Shown here: one piece after another, positions 27,701 through 37,212 of the stretch
How positions within the stretch are numbered: position 1 is the stretch's first letter
Layout of the letters: each line of letters begins with the position of its first letter
Assembly (NCBI GenBank): GCA_011319805.1
Contig: SJRY01000244.1
Coordinates: 124,001 to 188,000, forward strand
Length of the DNA: 64,000 nt
DNA from: Macrocybe gigantea
Lineage: Eukaryota; Basidiomycota; Agaricomycetes; Agaricales; Callistosporiaceae
Reading direction: 5' to 3'
Notes under the pieces: generated by a model
What the model was told of the DNA's origin: nothing
Seen by the model: only the letters and a program-made list of their open reading frames with translations
The model's database searches: none
Made by a program: the position numbers and the translations under genes

Positions 27701-28126
27701 ACGGCAAGGTCGCGAAGCAGCTGACGGACCGGGCGATAGACCTGATGCAGGACGTGCAGAATTTGCGCAAGGCGATTTACGAGTTGCGTCGTCGTTGCTT
27801 TTTACTTTTGTTCACGATTCATGCAGCGCTGACATTGTCGATGCTTAGCTACAAAGTCAAGACGGAGGCTTGCGAAAAGGGCAGCAACAAGGAGCGCAAG
27901 CTGCGAAACATCACCGTCAACTATTTGTATGTATACTCCTCCGGCTGTGGCGATGTTGCACTGATTGAGATCATAAAGGTATCGCTACGGAACGCTCATA
28001 GGATTCGCCAACTACTTGATAGAAATGCGGAACATCCCCGCTGGGGAGCAACGCGTCACGTTCCCCGAATGGCTCCATCTACACCGGGAGATTACCAGGT
28101 TGTTGGAAAGGAGGTCGCTAGACTGA
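21734..28126 (+). CDS. paladin-like protein with three PTP-like phytase/cysteine-phosphatase modules
   Basis: Large multi-exon gene (more than 20 short introns) related to paladin, with PTP-like inositol-phosphatase modules. The ATG at 21734 starts a Gly/Ser-rich disordered N-terminus, then SGPSVVKTRAGSVLSRGF. Each module has a WxxxREEPxVYI-x-GRP-like strand (WFSTREEPIVYISGRPFVLRD; WITLREEPIVYINGAPYCLR; WTSLREEPVIYIAGRPHVLR) and later a CX5R P-loop. These are CGMGAVR at 23447-23467, CQLGRGR at 25548-25568 and CQMGRGR at 27478-27498. The last exon ends HLHREITRLLERRSLD, stop 28124-28126. One base appears missing near 22542 (ACGCC before AATCCG). Cytosolic; it may act on phosphoinositides, inositol phosphates or proteins. 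The catalytic state of each P-loop is uncertain. Confidence 0.85.
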
Positions 28127-28266
28127 GGTTCGAGGGGCTCGTATTCAAAAAAAAAAAAAGATTTTCTTTTTCCTTTCTGTATCCTAGATTCATGACAGCA
28201 TTTACAATAAGATCGATTTCGGACGCGCATACATAACAGTCATAAGTCACAGTCGATCCCTAGCAA

Positions 28267-29090
28267 TCAGGATGCGGTGCCGGCGGGGCCAGCTGCCAGA
28301 ATGCCCGCTCCAGGCGCGGCGAGCGCGTCAGCACGGTTGAGGACGGAGACCTCGTTTCCCCTTCTGCGCTTCTCGAGCACGAGAAAGGACACGACGGCGA
28401 GGTCCTGCAGCGCGTTCGACTGTTCATCGTCTCCGCCGCCGCCCCCGCCGCTGGTGCGCCGTGCGAACACGAGCTTGGCAGGCTCGACCTCTTCGAGCGT
28501 GGCGGGCTTTGTGGATTTGTTGAGCCTCCGCACGGGGCGGTGGAATCGGACTATGGGGAGGTCTTTGGAGTCGTCGGTGTAGAGCTGTTTAATGCGTCAG
28601 GGCGTGGTCGGCGTGCATGGGGAGACGGGATGGAGGGTTACTTGCTTCAAGAGATTGACCCGCTCCGTTGCCCTTCCATTTGAGCTTTTTGCCGTTTCCG
28701 TCTTCAAGCGTGACCGTGCTAGCAGCAAATCAACAAAAAAAAGATAGTCAGAAAGAAAATTAAAAAAAAAAAAAGATGGAGAAGGCTTCGGAGCGCACTC
28801 TTTGAACGGCACCAGCTCTTGTGCAGCCATGCGCTGGCCGGGATCGGCTTCGAGTCTCCGCCGGTGCCATGGAACGTGATCACGTCTGAGCGGACGTCGC
28901 GCCATTCCCAGGACGCGATGACGAAGCCAGCGGCGTTCTTGACGCTCGTCACGGTGCGCTTCTTACCCGTTTCTTCGTGCGTCGTGAAGACCTCGTACGC
29001 GACGAGGCCCGATTTCGAGTCTTTGACGACGGTGTTGCATGGGTTGTCTGGATGGAAGGTGAGCGCGAGGAGGTCCGAGTCTGCGGACAT
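28267..29090 (-). CDS. DUF6593 domain protein
   Basis: Member of the basidiomycete family DUF6593 (beta-rich fold, unknown role). It starts at 29090: MSADSDLLALTFHPDNPCNT. Family hallmarks follow: VAYEVFTTHEE, IASWEWRDVRSDVITFHG, VTLEDGNGKKLKWKG, LYTDDSKDLPIVRFHRP and the C-terminal LAVVSFLVLEKRRRGNEV. Three exons; the introns lie near 28580-28640 and 28722-28803, the latter with long T/A runs. One base is missing near 28840-28842 (a C on the coding strand), otherwise the frame runs into intron sequence. About 220 residues, no signal peptide. Confidence 0.8.
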
Positions 29091-29269
29091 GTGTAGGGGA
29101 TTGGATTGCTTTGGCGTCTGTTACATTGCTGCGGGTCTTGTACGGTTTTGGTTGGCTGCCATCTCACACAGCATTCTTCTAGCAGGCGGGGTGTGATGTC
29201 CGCTACATCTTATCTTATCAGATTATGTTTACACGGACTGCACGACGATGATCATGATGCTTAGGACAC

Positions 29270-29441
29270 TCAACTTTTTTTCTTATTAGAAACAGAAACG
29301 CCTTTGAGTCCGCAGCGCACGCTCGCTCTGCATTGGGGGTCGTCCGAACCTCTCGCCTTTGACAGGATACGGCTACGCGATGCACGTGTCGGCGTTCGCG
29401 CGGCAAATGCTAGACGTCCAAGGCGCGTCGGTGAGGTCTAA
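29270..29441 (+). pseudogene. decayed copy of the 5' end of the downstream glycosyltransferase-like gene
   Basis: This stretch resembles 30661-30916: the same upstream TTCTTATTAGAAACA motif, the same intron sequence ending TTTGACAG, then GGATACGGCTACGCGATGCA encoding GYGYAMHVSAFARQMLDVQG versus GYGHATRVSAFARHLLDVQG in the intact gene. Exon 1 with its start codon has collapsed and similarity stops abruptly after GCGTCGGTG. It is a partial, non-functional duplicate about 1.4 kb upstream of its parent. Confidence 0.75.
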
Positions 29442-30730
29442 AACGGCCTGGCATTGGCTAGCTCACGGCTCGAAGCTGGGCCTGGCACATCACTAATGAG
29501 GCCTATACATAAATGTAAACAGTTACGGTATAACCGTGTAAAACGGTTAAGTATATAGATAGAATGGTTGGAGCCTTACTGGGCTCTCTATGCCATTTCT
29601 CATCTGCCGTCAATAAGGATATTTATACCAGTTGGAATGTAGCCCCGACTGTCCAGCCATCGGCAAACTCGGCAACTTGACCTGCTTTCCCACGCACATA
29701 AGACTTGAAAAAGAGGCTGCCTCCTAATTTCTTCACAGCTCGTTTTCAGAGTTGATTTTTTCCTTGCATCTTCTGTATCTCACTCTTTTTCAGGATGTAC
29801 ATGATTCTTGGAGGCTACAAGTGCACTCCTGAACAAATTAAAACGTGGTTTAGTGAACAGGTGTTGAGCTTCAAGAAGCATGGTTACATGCTCTATCTTC
29901 GTGAAATGACTACAAAGCCCGTATCCGCGCGTGCGATTACGAAGGGAAACATTGTTTTCTCGTCCTCACACACAAAGGAATGTCCTTCAATCCTAATGCT
30001 AAGGTGGCCTTTGAAGAAGATGATGAGTCTCGTAGCATCAAAGCCTAAATGGGGTTGCAAGATGTCGAGTTTGTAGTCATCGCTGAAGCATTTTAATGGT
30101 GAGACTCTATCATTTTGTCACTGGCAAAGTGGGTGCTTAGTTTTTTAGACACTGCATTTGCATACTTCATCCCTCACGTTCTATGTACTGACACTACTCT
30201 CGGTTTTCCGGAGGTTCACGCCAGCGCGTGCCCGAGCGAGTCGAGCGAGCACTTTTTTTTTTCCCAATGTCAACAGAGCAGTGGAGGAGTTGAAGGAGGC
30301 ATACAGCTTGAGATCTTCGAATTGCGAACACACCACGCATCCATGTCATCCCCGTCCTAGTGAGCTTTCGAGAGCTGCCCAATAAACGCTGTTAGATTCC
30401 ACGAACGAATGAGCGGTGAGACTTGCTCGCTTTGACAAATATCCAGTGCGCAACCCCGAATTAACATCCAAGTGTCATATTTATTGAATGAGCAAAAAAC
30501 GAGGAAATAGGGGTATTTATCCGGCTGTGGATGGAACACCCAGTAAAAGAAGAGAATGAAAATACATACATGACATCTCTACACGGCTGATCGTTTCCCC
30601 CCAACACCGACAAAGAGTCGGGTCTCCCTTCGTCTGCGCAGCCACCCGCCGCACCTTTTTCTTTCTTATTAGAAACATAGAAACGCTGTCGAACGGCGGC
30701 GAACCTGACGGCACATCGCTCCTGGAGAGG
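29442..30730. other. spacer between the partial and full gene copies, with an unassigned ORF
   Basis: About 1.3 kb of lower-GC sequence. One plus-strand frame (29795-30076, about 90 codons from ATG) reads MILGGYKCTPEQIKTWFSEQ and then VLSFKKHGYMLYLREMTTKP; it looks protein-like but matches nothing I know. It may be a remnant of an insertion. The parental promoter lies at the right end. Confidence 0.35.
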
Positions 30731-33167
30731 ATGTCTCCGCACCGTTTTGCGTATTACTGCTCCGGCCACGGTGAGTCCGCAGCTGCACGCTCGCTCTCCC
30801 ATTGGAGTCGTTCCGAACCCCTCTCGCTCTCGCTCTTGACAGGATACGGCCACGCGACGCGCGTGTCGGCGTTCGCGCGGCACCTGCTCGACGTCCAAGG
30901 CGCGTCGGTGCACATCGTGACCTCGGCGCCGCGCCACGTCTTTGCGGACAGCATCGCGCGCGGCGCTCTCTACCGCTACGCAGAAATCGACCCCGTCGTC
31001 GTCCAACCCCTCGCGTGCGTGTTCTTCTGCTTCGATGCGTGCTTCCTAGTCCGCACGGCGCTGCTTTTTCTAGGTACCGCGTGGATCGCAGAAAGAGCGT
31101 CGAGGCGCTGGAACGGTTTTTGCGTAGCAAGGACGCGCTGTTGGAGATCGAGCGCGAGTGGCTCGTTCAGGTCGGGGCAAGCGCCGTGTTGAGCGACGCT
31201 GCGTTTCTGGGATGGTGAGTCCCGGAAAACGGTTTCGAGTCTATGCTGCCGTGTTGATGGCAATGCAAAACTCAGTCTGGCGGCCAAGGCGGCGGGATAC
31301 CCTCAGCTTGATAACCAACTTTACATTCGACTCGGTGTACAGCTTTCTGTCGACGCCGATACTAGACAACGATATACCCACTCTAGAAGATATACCCAAG
31401 TGTTCCTCCTCGCACGACGATGACGACCACCTCGTCGCTCCCTCGCTGCTCTCAGACGGCCAGCCGCGAGGACCGGACGCAGACCCGACGCGCCGATCGC
31501 CCTTGCGGAGCTCGAGCCGCTCGTGCGGCAGATCTTTGACGGGTACCGCTGTGCAGACTGCTCCTGCTCCTCCCCGGTGCATCCCGATCCCGTCATTCTT
31601 TGTGCGCCCCGCGCTCCCCGCGCAGGACTGGGTCGACCCGTGGACGGGCAGGTTGAGGCCCGAGGTGGAGCGTTTCTTGAGCGGGTGCGTAAAGCAGCCG
31701 CACGAGCTGCATCCGAGCGTGCCGTTCCGAGACGCCTTTGAGTCGCAGAGACGCATAACCATGCCCCGCGCCGTGATCCCTGCGCCGCTCCTCGTGCGAC
31801 CTCCAACATCCTCAATCTACACGCCATCCGGGCGCTCCAAATTCCTATCCTCGATCGGCGTCCCACTGGCGCTGCACGATCCCACGGGCACGAAGATCCT
31901 GATCGTGTCCTTTGGTGGGCAGGCATTCCGCGCGCCGACGACGAGCAGCAGCAGGCCGAGCAGCCGCAATCGCAGTCGCAGTCGCAGTCGCAGCCCGGCA
32001 TCGCTGTCGCGCACGAGCTCGTCTGCGTCCGTGCGTTCGGCGTTGCAGAGGTCGGTGTTGCGCAGATCCGTCAGCGCGAGCCCGGGTCCGGATGGGGGCG
32101 CGGTGTTGGCGCCCTCGCCTGCGCTGCCGCTCCCGAAGCCGCTGGTGCCTGCTGTGCCCGAGTTGCCTGCGCCGATGTTGCCGTTGGGCGGGGATGATGG
32201 GGTGCGTTTGAATGGGGATCGGGGTGCGTTGCGGGGCGTGGGCTTTGTACCGGTCCTTACGACGCTCCACCGACGCCGGACGAGCGTACGGATGGGTTTC
32301 GGGAGCTGGGACCTGATGGACCTGGTATTCAAGACAGTGCTGAGGACGGGGACGAGAGCGACGAAGGGATGGTGAGGATGCGGAGGTTGAAGCGCGCCTG
32401 CTGCCTGATCCTGGGACGTGGATCGCGATCGTGTGCGGAGTGGCGGAGCATCAGATTCGCTTGCCTGGGGAAGACGGCAGTGGAAGAAGCGGGCTGCCGG
32501 AGCGGTTCTTTATCGCGCCCAAGGACGTGTACATGCCTGATCTGACGGCGGTCGGGGACGTGTTGCTGGGCAAATTGGTTCGTTCATGAGCTTCGTAGGG
32601 TTTTCGATTGAAAGCTTGATCTTGTTTCTGTTGTTTCGCGCGTTATCTAGGGATATGGAACGGTATCGGAATGCATTGATTCGTGCACGCCGTTCGTCTT
32701 TGGTGCGTCTTTTTTTGCTCCAATGTGCTTATCAGAAGTGGCGCTCGAGGGCTGATCGATCGATATCTCATGGCATGCTTTTGTTCGCGTTTTCCTCGGT
32801 GGTGGTGTCGACGAACGATAACGATTGAATGCACACCGACAATGCTTTTCTTTTTATCTTTCTCTTATCTTTATCTGTCGCGTCATTCCTGGGGCGCAAG
32901 TTTCGAGGCCGTTGTTCATCGAGGAGCATGGGCTGCGCTTGCTGTTGGACCGGGAGGGCGTCGGGGTGGAGCTCTCGCGGCAGGCGTATGAAGACGGGGA
33001 TTGGGCGGACGCGGTCGGGGAGGCGTGGGTCCGGGGACGGGAGCGCAAGCGGAGAAGAGGAGAAGGAGCGGGAGGCTGCTGAGGTGGGTGTGAGAGGGAC
33101 AAGATGGGGTCTGTCGGGGAGCCTGGCGAGAGGGAGAGACAGTGTGAAGAGTTGGCTGAGAGAGTGA
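30731..33167 (+). CDS. glycosyltransferase-fold protein related to the N-terminal domain of arabinokinase
   Basis: The first exons join to HRFAYYCSGHGYGHATRVSA then FARHLLDVQGASVHIVT, the glycine-rich start typical of the N-terminal domain of plant L-arabinokinase-like proteins. Further matches are VGASAVLSDAAF, LITNFTFDSVYSFL, LVRQIFDGYRCAD, FFVRPALPAQDWVDP, TKILIVSFGGQAFR, and the C-terminal LGKLGYGTVSECIDACTPFV with RPLFIEEHGLRLLL (nucleotide-sugar-binding fold). No GHMP kinase domain follows. An Arg/Ser- and Pro-rich disordered insert (31930-32380) splits the fold. Several one-base losses are needed (about 31287-31302, 31555, 31578, and near 33055, where an uncorrected frame stops at 33082). 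The substrate is unknown; cytosolic. Confidence 0.68.
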
Positions 33168-33414
33168 TCGAGTGGACACGAGAATGGTGGGCTGGGCAGT
33201 AGCAGGTCTGGTGACTCGTTCCGATCCTATTATTCACGAGACGGATAGCCAAGTCTCGTCGAGCAATAAAAAGTCAAAATCAAAAGACCACGTGGGGTGT
33301 ACGTAATCCCGAATGGCCATCGGCACCCCAAAAAAGGTGATCGCGCTTCTTATATTCCAGTCGGGCTCCAAAAGCTGACTCTCGCTTCCCCTGCCCCACT
33401 TCCTCCCACTTTCA

Positions 33415-36400
33415 ATGACATCCTCACCTACGCAACCTCTATCGATAAAGAGCCCGAGACTCAAGGCCCCCGAGCCGCCAGACGAAACTGGAAATGGTAA
33501 CGGAAAGGGAGCGAGCGCTGCAGGTGCAGGTGCAGGAATGAGCGCCGGAACTGGCCTGGGTGGAATAGCTGGCGCTGTAGGAGCTCCCACTGGGCGCGCA
33601 TCGCTCGCGGGGACGCCGCTCAGCGGGACGCCAGACCTCCGAGCGCTTCGAGCGCAGTACGGCGGTACGCCGCCGCTGCCCAACATCCCCCTGCCGCGTA
33701 GCAACGCCGCTGGACTTTCGGGATCAGGACCGGGACCAGGACCCGTGTCGGCGTCTGCGTCAGCTTCGGGCGTGTCGCTTGCGGGGACGTCGGTGGCGGC
33801 TGGCTCGGCTGTGGCTGCGATGTCTCCGTTGTCGTCCTCGCCGGGCAGGGGTCTCAGGCCGCTCGCGGTTGGCGGGATCACGGCTGCTGCGAGAGAAGCC
33901 GCGTTGGCTGCATCGTCGTCGTCTTCGGTCCAGGCGCCGAATGGCGGCAATAATCTCAATGTGACGAACAACAACTCGGGCAGTGGGACTACTACGCCTG
34001 CTCTGCTCGATCTGGACGACCTCCCTGAGGAAGAGAAGCTGCGCGTTCTTCGGCGGCATTTGGTCTCGAAACATGAACGACAGCAGAACAACAATAACAA
34101 TAACGGGGAGGCTAAATCCGTCACACCGTCCTCTTCGGATAACGGGAGTAAGCAGGGCGCGCATTCCCGCCGCGGGAGCTCGATCGGGCCTGGGAGGGAA
34201 GACTCTGAGCTGTTTCCCATACCATACCACGCTCCTGGTGCAGACGTGACGTGAGTGTCCTCTACCTCTCACTCCCGAGATTCTGAGCGTTTTCTCTATC
34301 AGCCACGACATATACAAATGGCACGCGGACCAACGCCGTGCGGGGCGGGTACGTTCGGCTTCGTTTGCTGGTCCGAGCCAGTCACCGGACCCCGCATTCG
34401 AGCACATTCACGAACCGGGCGGGTTCAGGCGCAACTTTGTCCTCTTGCGCGCCAACGAGCAAGGTGTCGACGAGCCGAGGGTGCTCAACAACTTTATCGA
34501 CTTTTTGTTGTTGTTTGGCCATTTTGTGCGTGCTTTTCCATCTCTCGTCGCATGCCGCGTTCTTATTTTGCTTGCTTTTTTTTCCTTCGTTGTAGGCTGG
34601 AGAAGACCTGGAGGAGGAGGAAGAAGAGAAGGAGGGAGATCTGGAGGAGAACATACCCGAAGCTGCTGCGGAGGTGGCTGCCGCCATGGAGGCCCAAGAG
34701 GCGGCTGAGACGACGCCCTTGATCAGTCGATCACGCTCGAGATCGAGACGGAGGAGGCTGTCGGTCAGCCCGAGAGGAAACGCGACGGTCACGCAAGCCG
34801 TGCTCATGGTCCGTGCTGCATCGCTCCATTTTCTTGTCGACGAGACTCACTTTTCTTTGCGCTTGATAGTTGTTGAAATCCTTTGTTGGGACCGGAGTCT
34901 TGTTCTTGGGCAAAGCGTAAGTGTCCCTTTGCGTCGCGTCACTCAATGTCGTTTTTTTTTCCTCCGTTAACCGTCGCATCGCACAGGTTTTACAATGGCG
35001 GCATTCTCTTTTCCTCCGTCCTGTTCGTCTTCATCGCCATGATATCTCTGTATTCGTTCCTCCTCCTTGTCAACACCAAATTTGTTGTTTCGGGAAGCTT
35101 TGGCGGTACGCATGTAGTTTCGCAAATCATCTTCGTTGATGCTGATGAAGCTATTTTCAGACATCGGCGGGACGCTTTACGGTCCCTGGATGCGGTACAC
35201 CATTCTTGGCTCCATCGTGCTATCGCAGCTTGGCTTTGTATGCGCATACACCATCTTTGTCGCGCAGAATCTGCAGGTATGTTCAAATCCTCCCTCATCG
35301 AAAACACTCATTGACCCGCTCTCTCCAACGTCAGGCCTTTGTGATGGGCATCACCCACTGCATCAAGCTCATCTCGGTGCCGTATTTTATCCTCATGCAG
35401 CTCGTCGTCTTTCTCCCTCTTGCCCTTGTACGAAATCTCGCCAAGCTGAGCAGCACCGCGCTCGTCGCCGACGCGTTCATTCTCGCTGGTCTGCTGTACA
35501 TTTTCGGCAGCGAGATCAATATCTTGTCCACGAGGGGCGTCGCGGACGTGAAATTGTTTAATCCGAAGGATTTTCCGCTTTTTGTCGGGTACGTTGGTGG
35601 TGTGTTGGGGGGGATTGTGTTTCGTTTGCGCTGAGACACTTCTTTTGTTCCTTGTAGCACGGCGGTGTTTTCGTTTGAGGGTATCGGACTGGTTGAGTGC
35701 CCCTCCTTTGGTTCCCCATCCTGGTTTTATGTCTCATTTTCGTCCAGGTCATCCCTATAACCGACGCAATGCGGGAACCTCACAAGTTCCCGGCGGTGTT
35801 GACGGGTGTCATGGCTTTTTTGACGGGTTAGTTTAAGACTACCTCTTTTTTTTTTCTTCCCGATGTGCTGAAATCGACACTTGCTATCAAGTTTTGTTCG
35901 GCGGAGCTGGCGTCCTCGCCTACCTCACGTTCGGCTCGGAGATCCAGACTGTTGTGCTGGTCAACCTCGATTCGGACAGCAAGATGGTGCAATCGGTGCG
36001 TCACGCCCTCCCTTGAAAAAAAAAAAAGTGGAACAAACTCTGACCTTTGTCTCTGTCACAGGTCCAATTCCTCTACTCGCTTGCGATCCTGCTCTCGGTG
36101 CCGCTGCAGCTCTTCCCGGCGGTGCGCATCCTCGAGAACGGCCTGTTCACGCGCAGCGGCAAGGCGGACGTGCGCGTAAAGTGGCTCAAGAACGTGTTCA
36201 GGTTCGCCATGGTCATGCTCTGCACCGTCATCAGCTGGTGGGGCGCTGCGGATCTGGACAAGTTTGTCGCGTTCATCGGGAGCGCCGCTTGGTGAGTGTC
36301 GTTATTTGTTGTCGTTGTCGTCATTGTTCCGTTCGGACAGTGAATCTGATTCGTCGCGTTGGTTTAGCGTGCCGCTTTGTTATGTATACCCCGCGATGCT

Positions 36401-36656
36401 GCACTACAAGGCCTGTGCGCGCACGAGAAGGAGGAAAGTCGCTGATATCGTGATGATCATCTTTGGGCTCGCTGCTGCGGCGTACACCTCCGTTCAGACC
36501 GTCAGAGTGAGTGTTCTGACCCACAACCTCGATCCGTTTCGCAAACGCTCTCTGAATTGTTTCCTTTTCATTTTTTTTTCTCTCTCCCTTTAGTTGATGC
36601 TGGAACCTGATCATTCGGGTGCTCCGAAGCTCGGAAATTGCGAACCTCCACATTGA
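33415..36656 (+). CDS. vacuolar amino acid transporter, AVT3/AVT4 type
   Basis: Amino-acid/auxin permease family (Aa_trans) carrier, expected to export neutral amino acids from the vacuole. The ATG at 33415 begins a roughly 370-residue cytosolic N-terminus rich in Gly, Ala, Ser and Asn, containing LDLDDLPEEEKLRVLRRHLVS, PGGFRRNFVLLRANEQG and an acidic run before TTPLISRSRSRSRRR. Spliced exons then give about eleven membrane segments: LLKSFVGTGVLFLGKAFYNGG, MRYTILGSIVLSQLGFVCAY, YIFGSEINIL, TAVFSFEGIGL, VLFGGAGVLAYLTFGSEI and FRFAMVMLCTVISWWGA. It ends LMLEPDHSGAPKLGNCEPPH with TGA at 36654-36656. The order LLKSF-GTGVLFLGKAF and FEGIGLV-P is diagnostic of the Avt3/4 branch. Frame intact. Confidence 0.88.
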
Positions 36657-37212
36657 TGTTTTCGAATACCATAAACGCTTTTTTTTGGTCTTTCTTTTTA
36701 CCGATTCTTCTTGTCACTTACATGGTGAGCCCATTTCGTTGACGGCCATCGTGTCCTCGTGCATACCGCCTTGCCTTAACAGGCACACTTACATGTTTGT
36801 TTGTTTTTCAGCTTCTTGATCCAACGACCACATCAGATTCCTCTACATGTGCAATTTTGCTTTCTTTTTTTCTTTCACTCGGAACGAATCATCTCAATGG
36901 GTACTTAGATCTCGCATCTTAATGTCAGCTAGAGGTGTGCATACATGATACTGAATACAATGCCGCATTGCAATTTCGATGGTTGGTTTCTCTGCCCTGA
37001 GAGCATCGAGGGTAACGAGGTTGGTAGAAATTACGTCTGGATACATACGCTAATAAGTACGCCCACGCAAGCGTGGATTTGCGATACGAGAAAAATAATA
37101 CACTGTTGGATGACAAGCGAATGACATTGATTGACCGCTGACGCTTTCTTGTTTTTTTTTTTCCTTCTTTTCCTATCCTTCTTCAAGGGTTTTGTGTAGC
37201 GAGCTGGCCAGC
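36657..37212. other. intergenic between convergent genes
   Basis: About 560 T-rich bases between the ends of the convergent transporter and PRXL2-like genes. T runs at 36680-36688 and 37152-37162 may belong to 3' UTRs. No gene seen. Confidence 0.4.

Noticed and set aside
33234..34220. Long (328-codon) minus-strand frame opposite the amino acid transporter
   Set aside because: It mirrors a Gly/Ala/Ser-rich plus-strand coding region and crosses conserved transporter sequence; a shadow frame.
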